A stretch of DNA of 64,000 nt, taken from assembly GCF_963678635.1 (NCBI RefSeq), contig NC_087066.1, positions 50,835,581 to 50,899,580 on the forward strand, written 5' to 3'. This stretch comes from Symsagittifera roscoffensis (Eukaryota > Xenacoelomorpha > Acoela > Convolutidae). Below the pieces are notes generated by a model, which was not told the DNA's origin, did not search any database, and saw only the letters and a program-made list of their open reading frames with translations. The position numbers and the translations under genes were made by a program. How positions within the stretch are numbered: position 1 is the stretch's first letter; each line of letters opens with the position of its first letter. Positions 13,500 to 26,261 of the stretch are shown here, one piece after another.

Positions 13500-14165
13500 A
13501 CTTGAAAAAAATATATATTTATAATCAATTATAATTGATTATAATTTTTTCGAAAATCTATGATAATCTCTTATATTCTCTTATAATAGATTATAATCCT
13601 TTTTTCTGTCAAAATCTCTAAAAGTGAGATGTCATGTCACTCTTTGGTTCACCTGAAAACAAATTTTTACCACGAAACAAAAGTTTCATAGAGATACCTT
13701 CATATTAGTTAAAAGAATCCCGGTAGGTGAAATATAATTCTTCTATATAAAATGTGAAACTAAAACAGTGTGCTGATATTTTGGTGGCCAAAAATTTAAA
13801 ATATGCATCATGAAACAACTAAAATCAAGAAGAAATTTTAAAAAAAGTTCTAAATTTGAATTGATTTGAAAACTGTGAGAGCAATTTTTCCCCTTTCTCA
13901 CAAAAACCAACGTCTACGAAAAGCATGAAATAAAAGCAATTTAGGCGGAAGGCGGAAGGTCGAAGTTAAAATAGGCAAGCAAAAGGGATTATAAACAATT
14001 ATAATCAATTATAATAGGTTTTTCTTGAAAACAAATAAGTTAGAAATTCGGATAAACATAATTGATTATAATCGATTATAATATATTATAATTGATGTTA
14101 TTTGATTTCATAAAGAAAAGTTATAATCGATTATTAATTGATTAAAATCCATTTTTTCTCAATTT
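13500..14165. repeat. Cluster of ATTATAAT/ATCGATTATAAT repeats
   Basis: Many copies of AATTGATTATAAT, TCGATTATAAT and their complements at 13519-13595 and 13980-14150. The same vocabulary is in elements at 22179-22388, 45360-45455 and 58785-59410, so this is probably one or two decayed members. Confidence 0.55.
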
Positions 14166-14709
14166 TTGTAAGATTGGTAGTAAAATCATATTATTTTTGA
14201 TTATTCACGCTCGAAACTGGATGCGTGCAAGTTTTTTATCGAAAAAGACCGCTCATATTAGATCGGAAAGCCGATCAATGTGAACCTTTTGGTCCTGCTT
14301 CCAAGAACACTGACAAAATTTTTGCGCTCGGAAGGGTTTTTCTAACGACAATTGTTGACGATTTAACTAAGAAATTTGTAGGAAATTTTTACATCATCTA
14401 AAAACTAATTTTGCCTTGAGCTCTAACTTAAAAAAAATAATCGAGCAAAGCGTTTCAAACCTAATCAGGAAGGCTGTCTGTAAATATCATGGTGGTCGTC
14501 GTTCACTCGAAGCAGCTCATATGAAAGTCCGATATATTTCGTTTCATTATTTGGAAGATCTGCTTTCAGCAAACTCGACAAGCAAGGAACCTTCAGATCA
14601 TCTTCAAGAATTCTTCGGTTTTCAATTTTTTATGTGATATCCAAATGCGTTGCTTTCATTGAAAAACCAATGAATAATATTATAAGTAGTTGCGCTTATT
14701 TTCAAAATT

Positions 14710-14965
14710 CGTTGGCTGACGGATATTGTTCCAAATTGGTTAAAGGAAGCTTATTTGCCATAATTAATTAGCTACTAGGAGCGAAATTTATCACTTTGTA
14801 ATTTATATGGCGTGTGGGGCGATGATTTTTACAAAAATCTGAAATTAAAAATATATATATATATGTTTTTACATTTAATTTTTCATGTTATTACTGCCCC
14901 ATAGACATTAAACGGTAGTCGGAACATTCAGGGCCTCGCCCTGATACAAGCAGTCTTGTTGATTC
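14710..14965 (+). repeat. Repeat A copy 2, 3' part
   Basis: From the GTTCCAAATTGGTTAAAGGA part to the hairpin end: TTATATGGCGTGTGGGG, ACTGCCCCATAGACATTAAA, GTCGGAACATTCAGGGC, then CTC-GCCCTGATAC and CAGTCTTGTT. The 5' part is missing. Confidence 0.75.
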
Positions 14966-14969
14966 TTAT

Positions 14970-17180
14970 GATCCAGAATTGCTATTTTTTGTGAGTGTCT
15001 ATGGCATTCAAACCATTCAGAAATCGGCAAAGGTGATTCTGATGGGAACAGAAATTTTCCAGCAAAACTATCCACATAATCACATTTTGTTTCAGACAGT
15101 CAATAATTTCTAATTTCATGCTCAATGACTGTTCCTGTAAATCTCATCTAATTTTCGAAGATAGCTTCGGTTGCCAGTGTTCAGTTTCAAAAACTCAGGA
15201 CTATCTTGCTGTTTGGCATCCAATTTGTCCAGCGTGAACAGTTTTATATTTCTGCCCTCATGTCGTTTTTAATTGCATAATTTTGTCCTCTCTCTTTCTA
15301 CTTCTGGGATGGTTTCAAGTGTAATTTTCTAGACCTTTGACAAAAGTCTCCGGAAATTCGGAAAACGTCCAGGAGGATAAAAAACTTGTTTCAAATTACT
15401 TGCTGTTAACCTGTAATATTGGACTGTCTGATTGCTTCAATCACGTCTCAAGACTTTCTTATGTTCTCAGTGTCTTCTTAAGGTCTGATTGGTTAGGCTT
15501 GTTCTCCGGCTGGGGAGTACTGTCCTTCGAACTGGATTTCCTCAAGTCTTTTGTTGTCTGATTTTTGATCTTGATCCCGAGAACTTCTCACTGTTTGCTG
15601 CACTGTTGGGACTGATCCCAAGCGTGTTTACAGACTAGGCCGCACAACGCTGGAAAGGGCTAGCATGTCCGTTGACTCTTCAGCAATTAGCAATCCAGTA
15701 TCGAGCAAATCCATCTCCAATCCGTCGAATCGTTCTTGAAAAACGCGTTTCAGCCAAGCTGCCCTTCTAACCTGTGAAATGGGATGCCTTCGGTTAACTA
15801 CCAAAACTGTTATTTTCAAATACTAATTTTTCTGGTTTTTCCCATGCAAACGTTCAAGAACAGCACTTTTTGTTGTGCGATTGAAGTAAAGAGATTCATT
15901 GTCGCTACTAAATGTCGACTTGATTGTCCATGGAGAGTTATTTGAGGCTTCTCTGACATTCTGTACAAGACGATGTTGAAGGACTCGTGACTAGTAGACA
16001 AGCCAATAAGGCACTCTGATTGCTGATAACAAAAGTTATTTGGTCGACTAGTGGTTTCGGTCTGTTTTTCTGGCTCTGTCAAACTGTTTATCGTTCATGA
16101 AGCCTTAATTTTTTATCTAAAATTGTCAAGAATCAATCAAAATTGTTCAGTGATTTCGCTTGCAAACTGCTACTCAAAGAGGAGCTACTGGAAAACTCAA
16201 AAAGATTTTGTAGTTCTGCATTAACATTTAGAGTCGGTAGACGAGAAACATACTTTTTGCTAGCACAAACAACTGAGTTTTAGCTTGCTAGATTTAATAA
16301 AATGGTTTATGTTGGTTTCGATAGCTCGGAAAATTTTTTTCCTGGATTTTCAAACCTGTTTCAAAATTGATCCCATGTGGTTATCCAGTAGGAATAGCTT
16401 AAGGCAAAATCATTTTAAGACTTAGACTTGTAATTTTATTTCACATTCGATCCAATGATAATTTTGCTTTTTCATTCTCTAATAATTGTCGTTCAGAAAA
16501 ATTTACGAAAAATTTAAGTGTTTTCGTGGATAATATAATATAAAGATACAAAGTAAAACTCCCATCTAGACCTTGAAAACTGAACGACTGGCCTTTTCCT
16601 CAAAAAAAACACCAAATGAAATTCAGCAGCCCACTCTAATTTTCTACCGTGCTCTCTTGTCTATTCATTGACTTAGAGCTGATCAGACAAGGAAATTTAA
16701 ATGTCAAGACTCAATTATGTTCTGACGCAAGGTTGTTTTACCGAAATTCAGCGACATTAATATCATATTTATTTTCATGCCCAATTGGAGGAAAAGATGA
16801 AAAGCATTTTCAATTTATTCGCCCTTTCTCGTTAAATTTAATCAACACTTGTATTGTGTTAACTCAGACCAAAATGCTGATAGGCAAAAACCAATTGATT
16901 AATCAAAAGATATGTGTGAGGAAAAAACAACCAACGTAATGAATACATCATCAGAATTTTCATATATTTTTTTCCAGCCCTTTTAAATTGACGTCAAATT
17001 TTCCAATTCTTTTAAACTGACATAAAATGTTTTCATTTTCCGGCTCCGAGCATTAAAATTTTTAGATGTTATTTAAAAATCTCCCAATGATCTTAATGGA
17101 AAAATTGAAATATATCCCAAGAGTTTTTAACAACCTGTGCATATATGTATTTTGTTACTTATCCAAAAACCGAACAAACA
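14970..17180. other. Intronic stretch, two weak minus-strand open frames
   Basis: Somewhat richer in GC between 15100 and 16080. Two abutting minus-strand open frames (16082-15816 and 15819-15628) give a protein-like composition (RAAWLKRVFQERFDGLEMDL), but no recognisable family and no ATG for the second. I do not call a gene. Confidence 0.4.
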
Positions 17181-17224
17181 AAAAAACGATTAATAACAAA
17201 AATTAAATTAGAAGATTTTGAATC

Positions 17225-17460
17225 CAATTGTAAATAAACAAAAACGCTCGCATCCTGTAAGAGCCATGAATGATCCGACTGTCCAGTAACATCGATGGAA
17301 AGTCTTTTGATTTGCAAAAATTAAATTAAAATAATGTGTCAAAAAATGAAACACAAAATCTTGCGTCTAGTAAAAACTTTGAATGTTCCGACTGCCTTTT
17401 AACTTCAAGGAAAAAATTTTCGCTCAAAAAGTCCTTTAAAAATTGTGCAAATTAAAACAA
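17225..17460 (+). repeat. Two tandem short repeats ending in the GAATGTTCCGACTG motif
   Basis: Two units about 120 bp apart. Each has an AACAAAA-GC-TC-like lead, a short variable segment, then GAATGATCCGACTGTCC (about 17269) or GAATGTTCCGACTGCC (about 17382), followed by an AAC-TC/A-GGAAA tail. The motif is the terminal motif of repeat A; single copies also occur near 21138 and 56536. Confidence 0.5.
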
Positions 17461-18808
17461 AAAATCTTGTTTTTTTTCGGTTTTTTAATTGTATTACTTC
17501 ACTTGCCACGTGAATTACAATTTATACATGTTGACTCTGCTAACCTGTCAACAGAAGCCAAAAACTTGCATTAACTGGACTTGGAACAATTTAATTTGCT
17601 ACCTACGCTTTAAAAGGGCTACTTACGGTCGCTGACAATACTCAAGCCTATATCTAACATTTCGTTGAGGTGGGAGGCGAATGGTGGTATTTGCTGAAAA
17701 TAATTTGTTCAAAGTTTTTTTTCGATCTTTTGTTTTTTTTTGATCATCGAACGGGTTTTTATTTACCTTACTTTAATCAGGCGTGGATATTGTTAGATGA
17801 TAGATCTAAACTTGTCTGAAAACAAAGCCATCCCAAGGACAATTCCCACACATTGAATTTTCTTATTTTGATGCTCAAAGATATTTTCTCTCATTACGCG
17901 TCCAATATATCAAAAAGGCAAGAGAGAATAATTTAAACTAGACAGTTTTTGAATCATACTTTACAAAATGACTCAAATCAGAAGGGCCTTGTTGTGAGTT
18001 GTCTGTTTTGTTTAATCTTTTGACCTTGGGCATTAATTAGATTCCTACCAATTATGCTTCATATCCACCATCGGTCGATCATTCACTGTAACGTTTTTAC
18101 GATTTGCGATTATGAAATTTGAAATCATTTTAAGTTTGCTCCGACTTTCAAAGATAGTGAAGAATGTATTTGCTTAGAATTTATATGCTTAGAAAAATCA
18201 TGAAAGACAGATGTGAAGAGAGGATAGAGTTTATGGTCTCTATGTGTTTCTGAACGCTGTTGCTACGCTTGATCCTACATGGGCTTTGATCCTGCATATA
18301 CTGTTCGTTCAGTAGTTTGAAGTTTTTATTTATGATACAGTACCGAAAACGATTGGAGACTGTTAAAGGTCTGATTGAATCCTTCAGAGGGCTTTGTGAG
18401 CAGTCTTGTTTTGTGCATACCTGCAATACCTGCATAAAATGTCAATCAGATTACACGAAAAAATCTTGATCGCCAAAAAAAATTTATATTTAAAAAATCT
18501 CGAGTCACAAAGTCCATTCACAATTTAGCTTTAATTTTGTCATAAAATCTGCTAAATGAGTCCAATAAATACAAGAGCTAGATTGTGAATCTTTTATTAC
18601 AAACAAATGTTAGCGAATGCTTAATTTGAATTATTTCAACTAGTTTTGATTACTTTTGAGACCTACATTTTAGTTTTCAATTTTGCCATGAAACTGAAAA
18701 AATACGCCCATTTTCTGTAGAAATTTAAATCAATTTTGGGCTTTTTTGGGTCTAATTTTATCGTATCAACTGGGGGGGGGGGGCAGTTAAATTAAAAATT
18801 AGAACCCC

Positions 18809-19009
18809 ATTAGGAGGCCAAACTGTGTATTTTGTGAATTGTAAGCGGATTCCGTAACAAGGACGCTCTCTTAGATCTTCTGTTGTTCTTTCGTTTTCTT
18901 TGATAGTTCTGTCAAGATTATAGCATGTTTAAAGATTTGTCTCCGGAATTCAGAAACAAAAAAATCTTAAATTGTGCGCCCAACCAATGCACAGTTTGGC
19001 CTCGTAATT
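18809..19009. repeat. Short MITE with GAGGCCAAACTGTG inverted ends
   Basis: Left ATTAGGAGGCCAAACTGTG and right CACAGTTTGGCCTCGTAAT form inverted ends of about 20 bp around about 160 bp. The same GAGGCCAAACT end is at about 57491. A run of 12 G lies just left (18772-18783). Confidence 0.6.
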
Positions 19010-19117
19010 CCCTGATTATAATCCATTTTTTTTGAAAAAGTCTCTATTCATTATTTCTTGATTTTTTCAAAAGGGCACAAATTGACCTCTAAGTTTTTTT
19101 TTGCACGATGAAGAGTA

Positions 19118-19830
19118 CAGTGCTGATTTAAACAATCCGGACAAAACTGAAACTTGAAATTTAAAACGCGTTTTCCTCAAATTGGGTTTTTCAAGACAAA
19201 AAATGATGAAGACCAATCTTGCTTAAAATTTTAACATAACTAAAACGTTGTAATTTGTTTTGCAAAATTCGGGGCTAAAAAGTTAATCCAAAGCTGATAA
19301 TTTGTAGCTCTGTTTAGTCAATCAAAAATTACTCCACGCCTTTTTGTTCGCTTACTGACAAAACTATATTACTGCAAGACTCTTTGGTAGCCCAACAAAT
19401 GCCAAGAAAGGGATAGTTTCAAAAAAGGTTTTTAAATTGTTTTTATTTGATAAATTGTTGCATATTATAGTAGGAATGACAATTTTTAGCTATTCATTGA
19501 AAATGAAAATGTTTAGACAAAACTGGGAAAATTATACCCTTCCTAAAATCTGTTGGGCTACACAACAGGCTTGCAGTGATATGTCAGTAAATGAACAAAT
19601 AGGTTCGGAATATTTTTTTGATTGATTAAACGAAGCCAAAAATGATAGTTTTTGTGGCAAACTCTTAGCCCCGAGTTTTGCAAAACAAATTGCACATATT
19701 AATTCTGTCAAAAGTTTAAGCAAGGTTAGTCTTCGTCATTTTTTTTGTCTAAAATCAACCAAGATGAGAAAAATTTGATGTAAATTTCAAATTTTTATTC
19801 GTTTTGTCCGGATAAGTTAAATTAGCACTG
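19118..19830. mobile_element. Tc1/mariner-type nonautonomous element (MITE)
   Basis: 713 bp with long imperfect inverted repeats of about 180 bp. It starts CAGTGCTGATTTAAAC and ends GTTAAATTAGCACTG, with TA on both sides (19116-19117 and 19831-19832), the hallmark of Tc1/mariner insertion. Inner arm ends are TTTTGCAAAATTCGGGGCTA (about 19259) and TAGCCCCGAGTTTTGCAAAA (about 19667). No transposase is encoded. Confidence 0.8.
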
Positions 19831-20689
19831 TACTTGAATAAGTCTCAGTTTCTCTTAAAAATTATTTCCAAAGTTGCATCGAATTTTCTGAAGGATGCTG
19901 GTGAATAAGTTTAATTAATTGTAGCTGCTCTTAATTATTAAACTCCAATTTGTTACGCGATGCGATGATCAAGCACCGAAAATGGAAAGCATCGTAACCA
20001 AAACATGTTTTCGTTAGTTAGATTGTTTTCAATTGCCTAGGTTTTTGTTTTAAAGTTGAAGTAAGTATGCCTTTTTACGTTCACTATTAGTGTCTACCTC
20101 GGAGACTGCTTCGATCTTAACATTTTGAATTGATCACTCAAAATTTGCCGTGAGTCTCCACGAGTGATGTTTGCCTAATGCATTTCTCAGATTGAGGAGT
20201 TTCTGAAGCAAAAAATTACGCAAGGAAAAAACTTTCATAAACCTGAGCACATAATTGGGCTCTAAATTTATCATTAAGGGCGACCATTGGGCCTTTCAAT
20301 TATTTTTCCCCACTGGCTATAAAAATGAATGAATGAACCCAAATTTTCAAAAAATTTGGGTCCATATTTGAGCTTCAATTGTTTCATAACTGGATTGATT
20401 CAATCCAATTATTTTTGAAAAGGCTTAAATGGGGGAAAATTTTAGTTTTTTTTTCTCAGCCGGCACCCATTGCACTAAAATTGGTCACATTCATTCTCCT
20501 ATCATAGAAAACTATGCGGAAAAAATTTGATTGAATTTAATATTCAATGTTCTGACATTCTCCCAAAGATAATTTTGGCCAAACTCAGATCGAAAAAGTG
20601 AATTTTAATTTTTTCAACACGGTTTTTTCTGCATCCACCAATTTTATCAATTTTCCTTGAATTATTGCTCTAGTCGATAGCCATTGGTT

Positions 20690-20755
20690 ATCTTACAAGA
20701 TCTTGCAAGATTTTTGACAAGATATATATGTACATTTTGTCAAGATTTTGCAAGA
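20690..20755. repeat. Local repeats of CAAGAT/TTGCAAGA
   Basis: CTTGCAAGATTTTTGACAAG and TTTGTCAAGATTTTGCAAG flank ATATATATGTACA, an imperfect palindrome of about 50 bp. Confidence 0.4.
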
Positions 20756-21269
20756 AAACCATAACTCAAGATAAACTTAACTTTTCAGGATTGCAAAAAA
20801 ATGTTCCAGCTGAAACCAAGGTGTTTGTGATTCGTGGAAAGACTAAATTAGCAAGCCACGGAATAAGGTCGCTTCTGTTAGCGACCCATACAGCCCGCTC
20901 CAGCGGTTTATAAATTTCATTGTTTTTTTTTTCTAGATTTTTTGGAACGTGTCTATCAAATTCTCAAATCTTGTTGGCCTGATAGAAATGAAAACAGGAA
21001 AAAAATTTTTAAATTAAAATCATACATCAAGACTATGGGAACCTGCAAAAACATCAAAACGAGCATGCTATTGGACATCAGAATGGACATAAAAGCAGTA
21101 TATTGCAAACAAGACTGCCATATCAGAAAAAAAACCTGAATGTTCCGACTGCCCAATAATTGGTCTTGGATAGTTTTTGGTAAATTAATTTTTGGCAAAT
21201 ATATGAAATTTGGGTTGATAGTATCAAAATTTTAAAGTTAATGTTTCAGTCGTGTCACTAATCATACCA

Positions 21270-21490
21270 ATTAACTGTTGGAACGAGTAAATTTGGAACC
21301 ATTTTGTAGTACGGAATAGCTCGCCAACTATGAAGTATAAAACGGAATTTTTAGGACGACGAATTCGTGGCAGATTGTTATAGTAATGTGCATACACGGC
21401 CAGCCGCATTGAGCTCAAGTAATTTATCCTCCGAGGGACCAGAGTTTTGTAAAACTAGACTGAATAAAAAAAACCACCCCGAGCATATAT
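21270..21490 (-). repeat. Repeat A, strongly diverged copy
   Basis: Order of remnants agrees with minus-oriented repeat A: TTTGGAACCATTTTGTAGTA, AATAGCTCGCC, TGAGCTCAA, CCACCCCGAGCA. Matching is weak, so the call is tentative. A free GAATGTTCCGACTGCCC lies just left at about 21138. Confidence 0.4.
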
Positions 21491-22178
21491 ATTGGTCATT
21501 TTCTACGAGATTGGGAACAATAAATGAGTCCGTTCTGAACATGCATTTAACACTTCTATGAAATTGAGAAGAAAAGTCATAGAGACTAAGAAAATGGCTA
21601 TTAAGTTTGGAAAAATTTCGTGTGGTAACCCAAATTGTTTTTGAAAGTTTAAAAGATTATAATGATTTTATAATAGGAATCATAATATTAAAATTAAATA
21701 CTTTTTCGTTATTTTTTTCCGAATTTTTTAGTCTTACTAATTAAAAAGTATGTGGAGACTAGCTTATTTTAACTATTCCACTCTTGGGTTCACCAAGGTA
21801 TTCTCAAAACCAATTTTTTTTCAGTATAAAATTCGAAAGACCAAATTGAGAGAATAAACGGATATTATCCTTAATCGTAGCTCTCACAATTTGTTTTCAT
21901 GAACATAATATCATATTCAGAAATATACTCAAATTTGTCGAAGAAATTTTTTTTCTTAAAAAATATCCCCTACCAATCAAAACTATTTAGTAAGTGATAA
22001 GAAAGTGAAATTAAATTGGCGTTGATAGTAGAAAAGTTGTAGGAGCAATTACAATACCATCTAAACCATAATAGATTGAGAAAAAAATCTATATTCTGCT
22101 TTGTTCGGTTTTATTGCTGAAAATAGAAAAAAATTGCCCGCCTGAGCTTTTAAACAAAAATTATAAAAACATAAATAA

Positions 22179-22388
22179 ACCCGCAGCGAGGTTCCATGGA
22201 TAATAATTGATTATAATCGTTTTTGGTGAAAAAAAAATGTTGCCATTATAATCGATTATTGTTACACTTTGGGACCACGTAATCGGTTATAATCCATTAT
22301 AATCCATTCTTTTTTGAAAAATAAATAGATTAAAATACTTTTAAAATCCATGATAGCCGATTATTATCCATGGAACCTCATTGCGGGT
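22179..22388. mobile_element. MITE with TACCCGCA...GAGGTTCCATGG inverted ends
   Basis: 210 bp. Ends ACCCGCAGCGAGGTTCCATGG and, inverted, CCATGGAACCTCATTGCGGGT; the match continues inward through ATAATAAT, about 32 bp of near-perfect inverted repeat. The interior is ATTATAATCGATTATTG-like sequence. No ORF. Confidence 0.75.
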
Positions 22389-23220
22389 AAACTATGAGGT
22401 TTTTGTGTAGCCTTGAGTTCCAGTTTCTAATCAAGTTCTGCTGGCGAGGGCTCGAACCAATTTTGAAAGTTTTCCGTAAAAATTTATCCGATCGAAATCG
22501 TTATTTACACGTACCGGCAAGATACAGTTTTCGACTGAGTTTTCGCAGCTGATTTTCTTTTATCTCTCATTTTCATCCTTTTTATCTTTCTGCTTTCACC
22601 CCGCATTCAACAAGCTAATGAATTATCAACATGAAATTTCTTATATGGCTCTAGTTTTGGGTGGTTATTTCTGAAGCAGTGAAGCAAAATAATCAAAACA
22701 AATGAATATGCAGTGTTTTCACGGTAAAACTCTCCAAATCCTATTTGAAATACAATATTTTCATTATCAGAGTTATGTGGCCTGTCTATATTGGGTATCA
22801 CAACATTAATTACTTCCGTTAGTATCTTAAATGGGTTTTCGTTGTTTTCAAGCATTTCATGCGGGTTGTTTTTGTTTATTTCACAGCAGAATGTTTTTTG
22901 TCTGTTCCCATGGGCTTTAATCTCTGCCTGAATGTCAAGATAAGAAAAATTGCCTTTTTAATAAGCGACTAATGGATTCATATTAAACATACTTTCCGAA
23001 GCCAGGCTTGGATTAAGGACGTTCGCTTTGAGCCAATTTTGGTAATTGCCTTCAGTTCTTCATTTAATTTGCATAAAATCCGGAAATCAAGCAGATATCG
23101 AATATCAAATTGAGCTAATTTGGTTGAGAAAAAATTGAGAAAAACATCGAATCAGATATCGAAGCAAGCCGATATTGAAGCAGATCGATCTGAACTAAAT
23201 TCATTTGGAAAGTTTAGAAA

Positions 23221-24316
23221 AATTTTGGAAAAGTTATCACAAGTGAAAGATCGTTTTAACTTAAAGCTCAGGACAACAATATCTTTTGACTGATATAAAA
23301 ACTGTCAAAATGGCTAGTTAAAACGTCGAAATTTGTCTGAAGATAAAAACCCACCCCGAGCACAAACATTCCGTTACTTTTGTTACGAAAGTCGGAATAA
23401 AAATGGTGTGAGAATTATATTTTCAAATAGATACAACGAAAAAAAGACAGTAAAGATTATACATTCTAGATAATACATCGTGTCAATTCACCGGGCAATG
23501 ATAGATGAAAATTACACAAACCTAAACTTTATTTATGAATCTAAATGTCTCAGGGGTCCGGATTTTAAATAATTCATAAAAAACTGAACAACTGCAAAAT
23601 GAGAGTCCAATCAAAGAAACTAAGAAGCTCTTAAAGAGGAGAGTTGTTGCTAAGAGTGAGCTTTCGAACCCCAGTTTTGGGCGCCATTTTGGAAACTAGA
23701 AATCAGATTCTAACTCTCAGTTCTGTCCTAGATCCAATTCTCGGACAGAATTGGATAAACCATTGAAGCCATGCAATGAACAACTGTGAAAAAAAAAGAG
23801 AATTTGGATCTAGGACAGAACTGAGAGTTAGAATCTGATTTCTAAATTCCAACATGGCGCCCGAATCTGGGACTCAAAAGCTCACTTTTAGCAACAACTC
23901 TCCTCTTCAAGAGGTTCTCAGTTTCTTTGATTGGACTCTGATTTTGCAGTTTTCAATTTTTTATGAATTATTTAAAATCCGGACCCCTCAGACATTTAGA
24001 TTCATAAATAAAGTTTAGGTTTGTGTAATTTTCATCTATCATTGCACGGTGAATTGACACGATGTATTATCTAGATTGTATAATCTTAAATGTCTTGTTT
24101 TTCGTTGTATCTAACTGAAAAAAAAATTCGCACACCATTTTTGTTCCGACTTTTGTAACGAAAGTAAGGGAATGTTTGTGGGATGGGTTTTTATCTTCAG
24201 ACAAATTTCGACGTTTTAACTAGCCATTTTGACAGTTTTTATATCAGTCAAAAGATATTAGTGTCCTGAGCTTTAAGTTAAAACGATCTTTCACATGTGA
24301 TAAATTTTCCTAAAGT
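23221..24316. repeat. Large imperfect palindrome (about 1.1 kb)
   Basis: Arms 23221-23742 and 23798-24316 are inverted copies at high identity around a 55-bp loop (23743-23797). The outer part of each arm is repeat A sequence (CTTTTGTTACGAAAGTCGGAA, its near complement at about 24144). The inner part is unrelated sequence (AATTGACACGATGT..., TTCTGTCCTAGATCCAATTC near the loop). It could be a foldback element inside repeat A or an inverted duplication. Confidence 0.85.
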
Positions 24317-24630
24317 TTAAGGTATGCCATTTTGGCTGAAATAATATAACTATCGCTCGATATATTTCGCGCTATTAACGCGTAAGCAGAGATTTAATCC
24401 GTCTACCGTTCCAAAGGTTGAAAGAAGCCTATTTGCCATAAATGATTTGTTATCAGGAGCGAAATTTATTACTTTGTACTTTTTATGCCTGTGGGGAGAT
24501 GATTTTCACAAAAAATCTCAAATAAAAATAGTTTCATTTTACTTTTTTACATTTTTTAATTTTTCAAGTTATTATTGCTACATAGACCTTAAAAGGCAGT
24601 CGGAACATTAAGGGCTTCTTGAAAATAAAG
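24140..24630 (+). repeat. Repeat A copy 3
   Basis: Starts TTGTTCCGACTTTTGTAACG, runs through GACAAATTTCGACGTTTTAA, ATATTTCGCGCTATTAACGC and TTGCCATAAATG, to CAGTCGGAACATTAAGGGCTTC. It forms the right outer flank of the palindrome; the minus copy at 23221-23400 forms the left. Confidence 0.75.
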
Positions 24631-25134
24631 AAAAGATAAAAACAAGCCACTAAACTTGAAAAAAGAACAACAACGAACACTGGAGACTACTTGCAGGACT
24701 TCTCAATAATTGATTCCACAATGAAAATCAATTGTTTGAGCAAAAATCAATTAATTGTATAAAAAGAATGTTGAAAATCAATATACTGCAATTAATTGCA
24801 ATTATTTTCAATGCTTCAAGTTCCTGAGTTTATCTTTCGGCAAATGCTTTCTTCTATCCAGAATGGCGCATTCAATTTCAAGAACAACTGCATCTCTAAA
24901 TTTTGCGGCAACAAGAATGAATTCAGTGTGTTAACTCTTAGAATGGTGAATAGAAAACACCAATCACAAAAATTCCGTCATGATGTTAAGAAAAACTGAT
25001 TCAATATTCGGATCCCTTTAACTAATTCTCCACACTCCGTTTGGTACATAGTAACAAACTGTCACCCTTGTAATGAACTATTTCAATAACTAAACTATGC
25101 ATTTGTGAATTTTGTACCTATAAATCAATCCCCC

Positions 25135-25165
25135 TCCATTTTGCAAAGGGGAGGGGGATAATTAA
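25135..25165. repeat. CCCCCTCC/GGAGGGGG hairpin
   Basis: CCCCCTCCATTTTGCAAAGGGGAGGGGG forms a C-rich/G-rich hairpin, followed by ATAATTAAAGTGATCC. A similar end (GGGGATAATTAAAGAGATCC) is at about 25800, suggesting a small element between them. Confidence 0.5.
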
Positions 25166-25294
25166 AGTGATCCTGGTTTTCATCTAGTAAGAAATGAAAA
25201 CAAGAATGATCTTCATAATTAGACGGAAATTTTTTTTTAGACATTTTCAGAAGTTTTGATGCTCAAATTCGAAATCGAATAAAATATGAAGAAA

Positions 25295-25375
25295 AAAAAC
25301 ATGAAAGTTACCAAAAAATCAAAAAAAAACATGAAAGTTACTAAAAAAAAAACAAACAAACTGAAAGTGACGAAT
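25295..25375 (+). repeat. Short tandem AAAAAACATGAAAGTTAC repeat
   Basis: AAAACATGAAAGTTACCAAAA and a near copy about 33 bp on, plus a third decayed copy (AAACTGAAAGTGACGAA). Low-complexity A-rich context. Confidence 0.45.
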
Positions 25376-25552
25376 GAAAATTTTTAAACCAGAAAATTTT
25401 TTTTTGGCTATTCGGGATTGCGGCGCTATGGTTTTACACCTTATAAACAAGATCTCACCAAAAATTTAAGAAAAGTTTGCAAAACGTTTTCTTTTTTTTC
25501 GACAGAGAGTTCAATGCAAAGATGGACCAGAGATAGAAAAGAAGAGTAAGAA

Positions 25553-25588
25553 ATCGAAGTAGACAGTCTAATAAATGTCTACTTCGAT
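25553..25588. repeat. Perfect 13-bp hairpin
   Basis: ATCGAAGTAGACA, ten-base loop, TGTCTACTTCGAT. Intronic; no sign of function. A TGGGTCGAGGTGCTCAA motif near 25855 is the end motif of the 53021-53282 element. Confidence 0.6.
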
Positions 25589-26061
25589 ATGGTTCGAAGT
25601 TTTATTTTCATTTTTCATAATTCAATTTTGGGTTTCATCATTTACTCTGTTGACTAAATAGGATTGAGATTTTCAGGTTTAGTTTTGTGAGAAATTCGAA
25701 CATGACAAATTATGAAAAGCTATGAGCCGATCGCTTTAAACCCCCTTGTTACTAGGTACAAAATTTCGCTATGCTTCAGCGTTGAATTAGTTTTCATAGG
25801 GGATAATTAAAGAGATCCGCATCAGCATTAAGGAATTTTGATGATAAATTTTATGGGTCGAGGTGCTCAACTTATGATTCAACATTCCCGATCGAATTTT
25901 AGCCTGGTTTTAACACATCAGAGTCGAAATTTGTCCAGTGGAAAAAAGCCAAGCACAGACATTTCGTCATGTTTTCCAGAACAATTGGTTCAATATTCAT
26001 AGCTAATATTTCTTTCCTTTTCCTCAAAAGTTTTTGATTCAGAAAAAAGTACAGCAGCTAC

Positions 26062-26261
26062 NNNNNNNNNNNNNNNNNNNNNNNNNNNNNNNNNNNNNNN
26101 NNNNNNNNNNNNNNNNNNNNNNNNNNNNNNNNNNNNNNNNNNNNNNNNNNNNNNNNNNNNNNNNNNNNNNNNNNNNNNNNNNNNNNNNNNNNNNNNNNNN
26201 NNNNNNNNNNNNNNNNNNNNNNNNNNNNNNNNNNNNNNNNNNNNNNNNNNNNNNNNNNNNN
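26062..26261. other. Assembly gap (200 N)
   Basis: Exactly 200 undetermined bases, which suggests a placeholder length. The gap lies where the left LTR should continue to its outer edge, so LTR length, target-site duplication and true element length cannot be read. Translated stretches spanning it are artefacts. Confidence 1.

Noticed and set aside
15628-16082. Host exons in the minus-strand frames with AAWLKRVFQERF
   Set aside because: No ATG for the second frame, no clear paired splice sites and no family resemblance; left as unassigned.
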